In this document: one piece after another, positions 35,279 through 44,765 of the stretch
How the letters are laid out: each line of letters begins with the position of its first letter
Numbering within the stretch: the stretch's first letter is position 1
Source of the DNA: Candidatus Allofournierella pullicola
Lineage (GTDB): Bacteria > Bacillota > Clostridia > Oscillospirales > Ruminococcaceae
Assembly (NCBI GenBank): GCA_019114225.1
Contig: DXFW01000002.1
Location: forward strand, 124,001 to 188,000
Direction: 5' to 3'
DNA length: 64,000 bases
The notes under the pieces: model-generated
Told to the model about the DNA's origin: nothing
The model's input: the letters and a program-made list of their open reading frames with translations, nothing else
Database searches by the model: none
Made by a program: the position numbers and the translations under genes

Positions 35279-35308
35279 TTGCACTTTGGCGTGGCAAAGT
35301 GGTATAGT
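35279..35308 (+). promoter_or_regulatory. Promoter of the ACT-hom-thrB unit
   Basis: TTGCAC (35279-35284), 18-base spacer, TATAGT (35303-35308). Confidence 0.65.
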
Positions 35309-35391
35309 ATAAACATTGTAACACCTTTGGACACAAATGTGCTTTCGTCGAGTACAATCGCGCCCCTTGCGGGGGGATTTGGAGGAAGAGT

Positions 35392-35817
35392 ATGGAACGT
35401 CGTTTCTTGCTGGTGGACGCAAGCGTGCTGCCGGACGTTTTCATCAAGGTGCTCAAGGCCAAGGAACTGCTGGCCAGCGGCGCTGTGCGGAACATCTCGT
35501 CGGCGGTGCGCGAGGCGGGGCTGTCCCGCAGCGCTTTCTATAAATATAAGGACTGTGTGTTCGACGCCCGCAACAGCCGCAAGGTCATCACCGTGCTGGC
35601 CACCCTGCTGGACGAGACCGGCGCGCTGCAGGGGCTGCTGGCGGGGATCAGCGCGGCGGGCGGCAGCGTGGTCACCATCAACCAGTCCACGCCGGAGAGC
35701 GGCGCGGCCCAGGTGGCGGTGAGCGTGCGCACCGACACCATGCAGATGAGCGTGGAGGAAATGCTCCAAAAGTTGCGCCGCCAGCGCACGGTGGTGGAGA
35801 TCCGCCAGGGCGTGTGA
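35392..35817 (+). CDS. ACT-domain protein (PheB/UPF0735 type) upstream of hom
   Basis: The first half has a helix-turn-helix-like segment (NISSAVREAGLSRSAFYKYKD, residues ~34-54). The second half is an ACT domain (KVITVLATLLDETGALQGLL), which usually binds amino acids. This pairing is the UPF0735/PheB family, found next to homoserine dehydrogenase in many Firmicutes. A role in sensing threonine or another aspartate-family amino acid is likely but unproven. Length 141 is normal. It begins the hom-thrB operon and has a GGAGGAAGAG ribosome site. Confidence 0.87.
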   Translation: MERRFLLVDASVLPDVFIKVLKAKELLASGAVRNISSAVREAGLSRSAFYKYKDCVFDARNSRKVITVLATLLDETGALQGLLAGISAAGGSVVTINQSTPESGAAQVAVSVRTDTMQMSVEEMLQKLRRQRTVVEIRQGV

Positions 35818-35865
35818 GGCGGGCGCGCAAACTCAGCTTTGAACAGGAAAGGAACGAACGGACCT

Positions 35866-37095
35866 ATGGCAAAGATCGCGATCCTGGGCTTCGGCACGGT
35901 GGGCGGCGGTGTGCTGGAGGTGCTGCACCGCAACGCGGCCAGCGTCAGCCGCCGTGCAGGCCAGCCTGTGGAGGTCAAATACATCCTGGACATCCGGGAT
36001 TTCAGCAATCATCCCGACGCGGCCCTGTTTGTGGATAACATCGACACCATCCTGGCCGACCCGGAAATAAAAGTGGTGGTGGAGACCATCGGCGGCACCA
36101 AGTTTGCCTATCCCTATGTGCGCAAAGCGCTGGAGAGCGGGCGCAGCGTGGTGACCAGCAACAAGGAAATGGTGGCCACCTACGGCGCCGAGCTGCTGGC
36201 CCTGGCAAGGCAGAACGGCGCGGCTTTTCTTTTTGAGGCCAGCGTGGGCGGCGGCACCCCCGTCATCACTCCCATGCACCAGTGCCTGGCGGCCAACGTC
36301 ATCACTCAGGTGCAGGGGATCGTGAACGGCACCACCAACTTCATGCTCACCAAGATGGCCCGGGAGGAGATGGGCTTTGACCAGGCGCTGAAGATCGCCC
36401 AGCAGCTGGGCTACGCCGAGACCAAGGACCCCGGCGACGATGTGGACGGCCCCGACGCCTGCCGCAAGATCGCCATTCTGGCCAGCATTGCCTTCGGGCA
36501 CCATTTCTACCCCAAAAACATTCCCACCCGGGGCATTCGCGCCATCACGGTGGCGGACATTGCCGCCGCCGCCCGGCTGGACTGCGTCATCAAGCTCATC
36601 GCCTGGGCCCGGCGGGACGAAGAAGGCCGGGTGACCGCCGCGGTGGAGCCCATGCTGGTGCCCAAGTCCAACCAGCTGGCGGGCGTGGACGATGTGTTCA
36701 ACGCGGTGCTGGTGAAGGGCGACATGCTGGGCGACGTGGTGTTCTACGGCAAGGGCGCGGGACGCCTGCCCACCGCCAGCGCGGTGGTGGCGGACGTGAT
36801 CGACGCCCTCAAACACGGCGTCAAGATACACGACAGCCTGTTCTGGCAGCCCAGCGAACCTTTTGACGGCCTTCTGGAGGACCCCACCCCCGCCACCTGC
36901 TATGTGCGGGTGAAGGGGCTGCCCGCCACCGTGCTGCCCGCGCTGTACGGCGAGGGCGAACTGGTGAGCGACGACGGCAGCGAAGCGGCCTATCTTGTGA
37001 CCTACATCGCCCCCCGCGGGCTGGAAGAAGCCGCCCGCAAGGTGGCGGCCCTGGGCGGCAAAGTGGAGCTGGTGCTGCGCCAGCTCACCGACTGA
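35866..37095 (+). CDS. hom: Homoserine dehydrogenase
   Basis: Hom reduces aspartate semialdehyde to homoserine, the branch point to threonine and methionine. The NAD(P) loop ILGFGTVGGGV opens the protein. EASVGGGTPVI and VNGTTNFMLTKM are the catalytic signatures, and a C-terminal ACT-like domain (CYVRVKGLPATVLPAL) could give threonine feedback. Length 409. ATG 35866 is chosen since the upstream TTG lacks a ribosome site. thrB follows after 15 bases. Confidence 0.96.
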   Translation: MAKIAILGFGTVGGGVLEVLHRNAASVSRRAGQPVEVKYILDIRDFSNHPDAALFVDNIDTILADPEIKVVVETIGGTKFAYPYVRKALESGRSVVTSNKEMVATYGAELLALARQNGAAFLFEASVGGGTPVITPMHQCLAANVITQVQGIVNGTTNFMLTKMAREEMGFDQALKIAQQLGYAETKDPGDDVDGPDACRKIAILASIAFGHHFYPKNIPTRGIRAITVADIAAAARLDCVIKLIAWARRDEEGRVTAAVEPMLVPKSNQLAGVDDVFNAVLVKGDMLGDVVFYGKGAGRLPTASAVVADVIDALKHGVKIHDSLFWQPSEPFDGLLEDPTPATCYVRVKGLPATVLPALYGEGELVSDDGSEAAYLVTYIAPRGLEEAARKVAALGGKVELVLRQLTD

Positions 37096-37110
37096 GGGAG
37101 GGAAACGCTC

Positions 37111-38001
37111 ATGGTAAAAATCACCGTGCCCGCCACCAGCGCCAATGTGGGCGCCGGGTTTGACGCGCTGGGCCTTTCGGTCTCCATGCACAACACCGTC
37201 ACCATGGAGGAGTGCGACCGGATCGACATCCTGGCCAGCGACGGCACGCTCATCCCCACCGGCCCGGGCAACCTGGTCTACCGCTCGGCCAAGGCGGTGT
37301 TCGACCAGCTGGGCCAGCCGCTGAAGGGCATTCGTATCCGGCAGGAAAACCCCATCCCCATGGCCCGGGGCCTGGGTTCCAGCTCCGCCTGTATCGTGGC
37401 GGGCATTCTGGGCGCCAACGCCCTGCTGGGCTCGCCCCTCACCCAGCGGCAAATGCTCACCCTGGCCACCAGCATTGAAGGCCACCCGGACAACGTGGCC
37501 CCCGCCATGCTGGGCGGCTTTGTGACCAGCGTCTACGACGAGGGCCAGGTCTACAGCGTGCGCAAGCCCATCAACGAGGAGCTGGCCTTTGCGGCCTTTA
37601 TCCCCAATTTCAAGCTGCTCACCGAAAAAGCCCGCGCGGCGCTGCCCAAAACGGTGGACCGGGCGGACGCGGTCTACAACCTTTCCCGGGCGGCGCTGGC
37701 CACCGCGGCCTTCTGCGACGGCGACTATGAGCTTTTGAAGGTGGCCACCAAGGACGCGCTGCACCAGCAGTACCGTCTGCCCCTGATCCCCGGCGGCGAG
37801 CGGGTGTTTGAGATCGCCTGGGACCTGGGCGCCTACGCGGTGTATATCTCCGGCGCGGGCCCCACCATCATGGCGGTGGTCCACCGGGACAACAGCGACT
37901 TTTTCGGCCGGGCCGAAGAGCTGCTGGCCGAGACGCCGGAGACGCTGGCCTTCTCGCTGCGGCGAATGCTTGCGGATAACACCGGTGCTGTGGTAGAATA
38001 A
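37111..38001 (+). CDS. thrB: Homoserine kinase
   Basis: ThrB is a GHMP kinase that phosphorylates homoserine on the way to threonine. VPATSANVGAGFDALG opens it, the ATP loop is PMARGLGSSSACIVAG, and a C-terminal AVYISGAGPTIMAV closes the active site. The 296-residue length is normal. The ribosome site is GGGAGGGAAA. thrC is not in the window. Confidence 0.96.
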   Translation: MVKITVPATSANVGAGFDALGLSVSMHNTVTMEECDRIDILASDGTLIPTGPGNLVYRSAKAVFDQLGQPLKGIRIRQENPIPMARGLGSSSACIVAGILGANALLGSPLTQRQMLTLATSIEGHPDNVAPAMLGGFVTSVYDEGQVYSVRKPINEELAFAAFIPNFKLLTEKARAALPKTVDRADAVYNLSRAALATAAFCDGDYELLKVATKDALHQQYRLPLIPGGERVFEIAWDLGAYAVYISGAGPTIMAVVHRDNSDFFGRAEELLAETPETLAFSLRRMLADNTGAVVE

Positions 38002-38008
38002 GACCGTG

Positions 38009-38040
38009 CAAATGCATACACTTATGCCAGGAGGCATTTG
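38009..38040 (+). other. Alternative hairpins between thrB and lysC
   Basis: CAAATGC (38009-38015) pairs with GCATTTG (38034-38040); the competing ATGCC/GGCAT pair (38024-38037) uses the same bases. This could regulate lysC, but the stems are short. Confidence 0.35.
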
Positions 38041-38063
38041 TTGATAGAGGGAGTTGAGGAAAT

Positions 38064-39272
38064 TTGGCCTTGATCGTGCAAAAATTCGGCGGCAGTTCCG
38101 TGGCCGATCGTGACAGGGTGTTCAACGTGGCCCGGATCGTGGCCGCCACCCGCAAGGCTGGCAACGACGTGGTGGTGGTGGTGTCCGCCCAGGGCGACAC
38201 CACCGACGACCTGATCGCCAAGGCGGCCGAGATCACAAGCGAGCCCAGCCGGCGTGAGATGGATATGCTGCTGGCTTCCGGCGAGCAGATCTCCATCGCG
38301 CTGCTGGCCATGGCTCTGAGCGTGCTGGGGGTGCAGGCGGTGAGCCTCACCGGCTGGCAGGCGGGCTTCATCACCGACCGTGCCTACTCCAAGGCGCGCA
38401 TCCGCCGGCTGGACACCGAGCGGGTGGAAAGCGAGCTGGCCCGCAACCGCGTGGTGGTGGTGGCGGGCTTCCAGGGCATGAACCGCCTGGAGGACATCAC
38501 CACCCTGGGCCGGGGCGGCTCCGACACCAGCGCCGTGGCGCTGGCCGCCGCGCTGCACGCCGACCGCTGCCAGATCTACACCGACGTGGAAGGCGTTTAC
38601 ACCGCCGACCCGCGCAAGGTGCCCGGCGCGCGCAAGCTGGAGCAGATCACCTTTGACGAAATGCTGGAGCTGGCGAGCCTGGGCGCCCAGGTCCTCAACA
38701 ACCGCAGCGTTGAACTTGCCAAGAAATACGGCGTGGAGCTGGAAGTGCTCTCCAGCCTGAACCCGGTGCCGGGTACCATCGTGAAGGAGGTAGCAGACGA
38801 TATGGAAGGAATGCTCATCAAGGGCGTTGCCAAGGACACCGACGTGGCGGTGATCTCCATCATGGAGGTGCCGGACGTGCCGGGCATGTCCTTCAAGGTG
38901 TTCGGGGCGCTGGCCAGCCGCAACATCAACGTGGACATCATTTTGCAGTCCACCGGCCGCGGCGGCAATAAGGACCTGATCTTCACCGTGCCCCTGGGCG
39001 AGGCCGAGAACGCGGTGGAGGTGCTGAAAGAGAACCAGCCCCGCTTTGGCGGCAAGGAGATCAAGGTGGAAAAGAACTACGCCAAGGTGAGCGTGGTGGG
39101 CGCGGGCATGCAGTCCAACCCCGGCGTTGCCAGCCGTATGTTCGAGGCTCTGTTTGAGGCCAACGTGAACATCCACATGATCAGCACCAGCGAGATCAAG
39201 ATCAGCGTCATCATCGACGAAAAAGAGGCCGACCGGGCAGTGAGCGCCATCCACGGTGTGTTCATCCCCTGA
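38064..39272 (+). CDS. lysC: Aspartate kinase
   Basis: Aspartokinase makes aspartyl phosphate, the entry step to lysine, threonine and methionine. [15 protein letters not shown] is the N-terminal signature, [18 protein letters not shown] binds aspartate and ATP, and two ACT domains follow (from ~255). A second start inside the gene, giving a regulatory beta subunit as known in Bacillus, could lie at the ATG 38802 region, where AAGGAGGTAG stands just upstream (38784-38793). TTG 38064 with GAGG before it begins the protein; the [10 protein letters not shown] context confirms it. Length 402. Confidence 0.96.
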   Translation: MALIVQKFGGSSVADRDRVFNVARIVAATRKAGNDVVVVVSAQGDTTDDLIAKAAEITSEPSRREMDMLLASGEQISIALLAMALSVLGVQAVSLTGWQAGFITDRAYSKARIRRLDTERVESELARNRVVVVAGFQGMNRLEDITTLGRGGSDTSAVALAAALHADRCQIYTDVEGVYTADPRKVPGARKLEQITFDEMLELASLGAQVLNNRSVELAKKYGVELEVLSSLNPVPGTIVKEVADDMEGMLIKGVAKDTDVAVISIMEVPDVPGMSFKVFGALASRNINVDIILQSTGRGGNKDLIFTVPLGEAENAVEVLKENQPRFGGKEIKVEKNYAKVSVVGAGMQSNPGVASRMFEALFEANVNIHMISTSEIKISVIIDEKEADRAVSAIHGVFIP

Positions 39273-39474
39273 CCGGGACCCCCCAAAAAAGCAAGCATTT
39301 TCGCGGCGCGGCTGCTTGGCCGGGGCGGGCAGCCTTGGCTTTGCTGCCGCGCCGTTTGCCGCTCTTTTCGGCAATTTGCCCATTGCCGCCCGCGCGGCCT
39401 TGTTCACTTGTTCCAAAGGATGTTGGGCCGGCCCGCCGCCGGCCGCGAAGCATTTCAGGAAAGGAGAGACGCCC
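39273..39474 (+). other. 202-base gap before the LytTR unit
   Basis: No gene is seen. It holds GC-rich inverted segments (around 39424-39450) and AAAGGAGAG (39461-39469) serving the next ATG. No convincing promoter hexamers or terminator T-run were found. Confidence 0.4.
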
Positions 39475-40185
39475 ATGATCAGCATCGCCATTGTGGAGGA
39501 CGAGGACTCCTGCGCGAAGCAGATGGAGGAGTATCTGGCGCGCTTTGCTGCCGAGAGCGGCGAGGAGTTTGAGACGGTGCGCTTTTGCGACGGCGACGAG
39601 ATTTTGGAGAACTACCGCGCCCAGTACGACATCATTCTGATGGACGTGCAGATGAAATTCATGGACGGCATGACCGCCGCCGAAGAGATCCGCAAGGTGG
39701 ACCCGGAGGTGGTGATCATCTTCATCACCAACATGGCCCAGTACGCCATCCGGGGCTATGCGGTGGACGCGCTGGACTATGTGCTCAAACCCGTGAGCTA
39801 CTTCGCCTTCAGCCAGCGGCTGGAGCGGGCCATCGGCCGGATGAAGAAGCGGGCGCGGCGCTATATGACCATCGCCATCCGGGGCGGGGCGCAAAAGCTG
39901 GACATCTCCCACATCCTCTATGTGGAAAGCCAGGGCCACAGCCTGGTGTTCGTCACCGGCGCGGGCCAGCACACCACCAGCGGCACCATCCGCGAGGTGG
40001 AGGAAAAACTGGAGAGCTTCGGCTTTTTCCGCTGCAACAAGGGCTGCCTTGTGAACCTGGAACATGTGGACAGCGTGCGCGACGGCTGCGCCATGGTGGG
40101 CGGGCAGGCCCTGCCCATCAGCCGCGGGCGCAAAAATGAGTTTCTGGCGGCGCTGACCGACTATGTGGGCGAGGTGGTCAAATGA
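39475..40185 (+). CDS. LytTR-family response regulator (AgrA/LytR type)
   Basis: The receiver domain has the acidic pair in IVEDED, phospho-acceptor Asp in IILMDVQMKFMDG and Lys in YVLKPVSYFAF. The C-terminal LytTR DNA-binding domain includes YVESQGHSLVFVT and FFRCNKGCLVNLEHVDSV. Length 236 is normal. Such regulators often control peptide signalling, bacteriocins or wall functions. ATGA overlap with the kinase gene shows translational coupling. Confidence 0.94.
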   Translation: MISIAIVEDEDSCAKQMEEYLARFAAESGEEFETVRFCDGDEILENYRAQYDIILMDVQMKFMDGMTAAEEIRKVDPEVVIIFITNMAQYAIRGYAVDALDYVLKPVSYFAFSQRLERAIGRMKKRARRYMTIAIRGGAQKLDISHILYVESQGHSLVFVTGAGQHTTSGTIREVEEKLESFGFFRCNKGCLVNLEHVDSVRDGCAMVGGQALPISRGRKNEFLAALTDYVGEVVK

Positions 40186-41513
40186 ATCCGGGCGACCTGG
40201 CGGACATTCCCCGCCTGTACACGGCGCTGGCCGAGTGGCTGGCGTGCCTTGTCTACATTCTTTCGCTGCGCCCCGCAAAACGCGCCAGCCTGCGTTTCTG
40301 GGCGCTGGCGGCGGGCATGCTGGCGGTGCAGAGCGCCTTTCTGGTGGCCACCGACGACGTGCCGCTGCCCCTGTGGATCCCCTGCATGCTGGCGGCCATC
40401 GCGCTGATGTTCCTGTTTCTGTTCCTCGGCTGCGGCCGGGGCGCGCTGAACGCCGGGTATTACACCGTGCGGGCCTTCATCCTGGCGGAGTTCGGCGCCT
40501 CGCTGGAATGGCAGCTCTATTACCACTATGCAAATCTGGCGGGGCAGGACGTGCTTTTGGCACGGCTGGCCTTTCTGGCGGTGGTCTACGGGGCGGTGTT
40601 CGGCCTGATGTTCCTTTTGGAGACCCGCAGCCGCACGGCGGAGCACCCCATCACCGTCACCCCGCGGGAGCTGGCCAACGCCGCCATCATCGGCGCGTCC
40701 GCGTTTCTCATCAGCAACCTCAGCTATACCCAGGCGGACACCCCCTTCAGCAGCCAGTATGTGAGTGACATCTTCAACATCCGCACACTGGTGGACCTGG
40801 GAGGGATCGCCATCCTCTATGCCTACCATCTGCAGCGGGCGGAGCTGCAAATGCGCCATGAGCTGGAGACCATCGACAACATCCTGCGCAGCCAGTACGC
40901 TCAGTACCAGCAGTCGAAGGAGAGCATTGACCTCATCAACCGCAAATACCACGATCTGAAGCACCAGATCGCCGCCTTGCGGGCCGAGCCGGACGCCGCC
41001 CGGCGCAGCGCCTGGCTGGACGAGATGGAGAGCGACATCAACACCTACGAGGCCCAGAACAAGACCGGCAACCAGGTGCTGGACGTGCTGCTCACCGGCA
41101 AGAGCCTCTACTGCCAGAAGCACGACATCCATCTCACCACCGTGGCCGACGGCACGGTGCTGGCGGGGGTGAGCCCCATGGACCTTTGCACGCTGGTGGG
41201 CAACGCGCTGGACAACGCCATCGAAAGCGTGAAGAAGATCGGGGATAAGGAAAAACGCCTCATCCATGTGGCAGTGTCCCGCCAGAAGAATTTTGCGCTG
41301 CTGCGCTTTGAGAACTGTTTTGAAGGGGAGCTCACCTTCGAAAACGGCCTGCCCCGCACCACCAAAGGGGACACCGACTACCACGGCTACGGCCTCAAGA
41401 GCATTCGCCGCACCGCCCAGAAGTACGGCGGCACCGTGACGGTGAACACCAGCAAAAACTGGTTTGAACTGAAGATCCTGCTGCCGCTGGAGGACAGCCC
41501 GGCGGCCCAATAA
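40182..41513 (+). CDS. GHKL sensor histidine kinase (AgrC-like, HPK10)
   Basis: Six hydrophobic segments occupy residues ~10-220, followed by a coiled-coil-like helix. The phospho-acceptor is in YHDLKHQIAAL, and the ATPase domain has GNALDNAIESV (N box) and GYGLKSIRRTAQKYGG (G box). This layout is that of AgrC-type kinases that sense peptides or membrane state. It pairs with the LytTR regulator before it. No small signal-peptide gene was found beside it. Confidence 0.92.
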   Translation: MNPGDLADIPRLYTALAEWLACLVYILSLRPAKRASLRFWALAAGMLAVQSAFLVATDDVPLPLWIPCMLAAIALMFLFLFLGCGRGALNAGYYTVRAFILAEFGASLEWQLYYHYANLAGQDVLLARLAFLAVVYGAVFGLMFLLETRSRTAEHPITVTPRELANAAIIGASAFLISNLSYTQADTPFSSQYVSDIFNIRTLVDLGGIAILYAYHLQRAELQMRHELETIDNILRSQYAQYQQSKESIDLINRKYHDLKHQIAALRAEPDAARRSAWLDEMESDINTYEAQNKTGNQVLDVLLTGKSLYCQKHDIHLTTVADGTVLAGVSPMDLCTLVGNALDNAIESVKKIGDKEKRLIHVAVSRQKNFALLRFENCFEGELTFENGLPRTTKGDTDYHGYGLKSIRRTAQKYGGTVTVNTSKNWFELKILLPLEDSPAAQ

Positions 41514-41522
41514 CTTCCATAA

Positions 41523-41565
41523 AAAAGCCCGGCTTGTGCGTGGTGCACAAACAAGCCGGGCTTTT
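41523..41565 (+). terminator. Terminator after the LytTR two-component pair
   Basis: Arms AAAAGCCCGGCTTGT (41523-41537) and its complement (41551-41565), ending in four T. Confidence 0.9.
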
Positions 41566-41617
41566 CGTTGCGTTTTTGCACAAAGCGTTTTCCCGTTTGT
41601 GCCGGAAAAATGGCAGT

Positions 41618-41647
41618 TTGTCCCTCCGGCGCGCCCGGACCTAAAAT
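41618..41647 (+). promoter_or_regulatory. Promoter of the GH3 glycosidase unit
   Basis: TTGTCC (41618-41623), 18-base spacer, TAAAAT (41642-41647). Confidence 0.6.
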
Positions 41648-41722
41648 CTGTGTTAAAGTAGGAACCGTGATAACGCGCGGGGAAACACCCCCGGCGGAAG
41701 ACAAGCAAGGAGGAATCGCAAA

Positions 41723-44677
41723 ATGTTAGCCATCAACATTCAAGACGTGATCAACGTTCTGGCCAGCGTGAAGACTCATCTGATCGTGCTGGGCGTTGCT
41801 CTCGTCGTCGCGCTGGCGGTGATCATTGCCTGCAAGGCTCTGCCCGTCGCGAAGAAGAAACTCGTCCGCAGCAGCGCCCTGGTCGCCCTGGGCCTGGCGG
41901 TCATCATCGTGGTGAACACCATCTGCTTCGGACCCATGTTCACCATGATCAACCTGGCCATGGGCGGCGGCTCCATCACCGAGGAGAGCATGGCCGAGGC
42001 CTACGAGGTCAACACCGAGCTGGTGAGCGAAGGCGTCACCCTGCTGGAGAACAACGGCGCTCTGCCCCTGGCCAGCGGCGCCAACGTGAACGTCTTCGGC
42101 TGGGCTTCCACCGCCCCCGTTTACGGCGGCGTGGGTTCCGGCGCTCTGAACGACCAGTACGCCGTGACCGACCTCATCACCGGTCTGAAGAACGCCGGCC
42201 TGAACGTCAACCAGGACCTGGTGGACTTCTACGAGGCTTACCAGGCCGAGCGTCCCAGCGTGGGCATGTGGGCCCAGGACTGGACCCTGCCCGAGCCCAA
42301 CGTCAACGCCTACACCGATGAACTGATGGCCTCCGCCAAGGAGTTCAGCGACACCGCGCTGGTGGTCATCTCCCGTCCCGGCGGCGAGAACGCCGATATG
42401 CCCACCGACATGGTTTCCGTTGTGGACGGCACCTGGAAAGAGCGTGACGCTCTGACCGGCAACTCCTACTTCAACGGCGTCTACGACGACACCCTGAACG
42501 AGGGCAACGACTGGGATGCCGGCGACCATTATCTGCAGCTGAGCAACCGCGAGGAAGAGATGCTGCAGATGGTGTGCGACAACTTCGACAAGGTCATCGT
42601 GCTCATCAACACCAACAACGCCATGGAGCTGGGCTTCCTGGAGGAGTACGGTGTGGACGCCGCTGTCTACACTCCCTGCCCCGGCCAGAACGGCTTTGAC
42701 GCCGTGGGCCTGGTGCTGGCCGGCGAGGTGAACCCCTCCGGCAAAACCGTGGACACCTTCCTTTACGACCTGTTCAACACCCCCATCAACAACAACTTCG
42801 GCCAGTTCATGTACGATAACATGGACGAGCACGCCGTGGTCTCCACCAACTTCTCCACCGGCACGGAGGTCACCGCTGTGCCCACCTTCGTGAACTACGT
42901 CGAGGGTATCTATGTGGGCTACAAGTTCTATGAGACCGCCGCCGCTGAGGGCCTGATCGACTACGACTCCACCGTTGTCTATCCCTTCGGCTATGGCCTG
43001 AGCTACACCACCTTCGAGCAGACCATGAGCGACATCACCGTGGACGGTGATACCATCAGCTTCGACGTGACCGTCACCAACACCGGCAGCGTGGCCGGCA
43101 AGAACGTGGTGGAGGTCTTCTACAACCCGCCCTACACCAACGGCGGCATCGAGAAAGCCACTGCCAACCTGGTGGCCTTCGACAAGACCGACGTGCTGGA
43201 GCCCGGCGCTTCCCAGACCCTGACCATCAGCTTCAAGGCTGAGGACATGGCTTCCTACGACACCTACGGCGAGGCTGCCTACGTGCTGGAGGCTGGCGAC
43301 TACATCATCAGCATTAACTCCGACTCTCACACCGTGCTGGACAGCCGCGTGTACAATGTGCCCGAGACCATCGTTTACGATGAGGGCCGTTCCACCGACC
43401 TGACCGCTGTCACCAACCAGTTCGAGAACGTGGAGGGCGACGTTACCTACCTGTCCCGCGCCGACCACTTCGCCAACTACGCCGAGGCCACTGCCGCTCC
43501 CGCCAGCCTGTCCATGAGCGAGGAGCACAAGGCCAGCTTCCTGAACAACGCCAACTACGACCCCAACAACTACAACAACGCCGATGATGTGATGCCCACC
43601 ACCGGCGCCCAGAACAACATCCAGCTGGTGGAAATGCGGGGTCTGGACTACGACGATCCCCAGTGGGATACCTTCCTGGATCAGCTCACCGTCACTGAGA
43701 TGAGCGAGCTCATCGCCATGGGCGGCTACCAGACCGCTCCCATCAACAGCATTGGCAAGGTGCAGACCTACGACTGCGACGGCCCCGCTTCCATCAACAA
43801 CAACTTCACACAGCAGGGCTCCATCGGCTTTGCCGGCACTGTGATGATGGCTTCCACCTGGAACACCGACACCGTCTACAAGTTCGGTTCCTCCATCGGC
43901 CGCATGGCTGATGACCTGGATGTGTCCGGCTGGTACGCTCCCGCCATGAACATCCACCGCTCCGCCTTCAGCGGCCGTAACTTCGAGTACTACTCTGAGG
44001 ACGGCGTGCTCAGCGGCAAGCTGGCTGCCCAGGCCGTGCAGGGCGCCGAGAGCCACGGCGTGTACTCCTACATCAAGCACTACGCTCTGAACGACCAGGA
44101 GACCAACCGCAACACCATGCTCTGCACCTGGGCCAACGAGCAGTCCATCCGCGAGATCTACCTCAAGCCCTTCGAGCTGGCTGTGAAGGAAGGCGGCGCC
44201 GACGCGGTGATGTCCTCCTTCAACTACATCGGCACCGAGTGGGCCGGCGCTTCCAACGCCCTGTGCAACACCGTCCTGCGTGACGAGTGGGGCTTCGCGG
44301 GCATGGTCCTCACCGACTACTTCGGCGTCTACGGCTACATGGACGCTGACCAGGCCATCCGCAACGGCACCGACTTCTGCCTGGTGAACTACCCCACCGA
44401 GACCAACTACCTCACCGACACCACCAGCGCCACCGGCGTGCTGGCTGCCCGTCAGGCTGTGAAGAACATCCTTTACACCGTGGTCAACAGCCGCGCTTAT
44501 GCGGAGGAGAACCTGAACCCCGGCCTGCCCACCTGGCAGCTGATCGGCTACGGCATTGACGCCGTGCTGGTGCTGGCTCTGGCGGCCCTGGAGATCAAGG
44601 CTGTCAAGAACTACAAGCGCCGCGTTTCCGAGCAGCCCGTTGTGACCGTGGCTGAGGGCGAAGGCGCCGCCGAATAA
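41723..44677 (+). CDS. Membrane-anchored GH3 glycosidase with inverted domain order (984 aa)
   Basis: Two membrane helices near the N-terminus (about 18-37 and 48-68) and one at the C-terminus (~945-963) bracket an outward enzyme. The alpha/beta sandwich domain comes first (VSEGVTLLENNGALPL), then a fibronectin III-like domain (~430-530). The TIM barrel is last: WYAPAMNIHRSAFSGRNFEYY, HYALNDQETNR and the predicted nucleophile Asp865 in VLTDYFGV. This order is the reverse of most GH3 enzymes and is known from some rumen beta-glucosidases. The likely reaction is removal of terminal beta-linked glucose or xylose from oligosaccharides at the surface. Codons include more GCT and TCC than neighbouring genes, perhaps for high expression. 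AAGGAGG precedes the ATG. Confidence 0.9.
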   Translation: MLAINIQDVINVLASVKTHLIVLGVALVVALAVIIACKALPVAKKKLVRSSALVALGLAVIIVVNTICFGPMFTMINLAMGGGSITEESMAEAYEVNTELVSEGVTLLENNGALPLASGANVNVFGWASTAPVYGGVGSGALNDQYAVTDLITGLKNAGLNVNQDLVDFYEAYQAERPSVGMWAQDWTLPEPNVNAYTDELMASAKEFSDTALVVISRPGGENADMPTDMVSVVDGTWKERDALTGNSYFNGVYDDTLNEGNDWDAGDHYLQLSNREEEMLQMVCDNFDKVIVLINTNNAMELGFLEEYGVDAAVYTPCPGQNGFDAVGLVLAGEVNPSGKTVDTFLYDLFNTPINNNFGQFMYDNMDEHAVVSTNFSTGTEVTAVPTFVNYVEGIYVGYKFYETAAAEGLIDYDSTVVYPFGYGLSYTTFEQTMSDITVDGDTISFDVTVTNTGSVAGKNVVEVFYNPPYTNGGIEKATANLVAFDKTDVLEPGASQTLTISFKAEDMASYDTYGEAAYVLEAGDYIISINSDSHTVLDSRVYNVPETIVYDEGRSTDLTAVTNQFENVEGDVTYLSRADHFANYAEATAAPASLSMSEEHKASFLNNANYDPNNYNNADDVMPTTGAQNNIQLVEMRGLDYDDPQWDTFLDQLTVTEMSELIAMGGYQTAPINSIGKVQTYDCDGPASINNNFTQQGSIGFAGTVMMASTWNTDTVYKFGSSIGRMADDLDVSGWYAPAMNIHRSAFSGRNFEYYSEDGVLSGKLAAQAVQGAESHGVYSYIKHYALNDQETNRNTMLCTWANEQSIREIYLKPFELAVKEGGADAVMSSFNYIGTEWAGASNALCNTVLRDEWGFAGMVLTDYFGVYGYMDADQAIRNGTDFCLVNYPTETNYLTDTTSATGVLAARQAVKNILYTVVNSRAYAEENLNPGLPTWQLIGYGIDAVLVLALAALEIKAVKNYKRRVSEQPVVTVAEGEGAAE

Positions 44678-44704
44678 CAACCTTTCGCTTTTTCGGTCTT
44701 TCCG

Positions 44705-44728
44705 GGGCGGGGCCTTCGGGCCCCGCCC
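44705..44728 (+). other. UUCG-capped hairpin between the two GH3 genes
   Basis: A 10-bp stem GGGCGGGGCC with its complement, capped by TTCG, a very stable tetraloop. No T-run follows, so it may protect or separate the two messages rather than end transcription. Confidence 0.6.
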
Positions 44729-44765
44729 TGCGGCCGTAAAGCCCGGCAGAGCAAGGAGCAGAACA

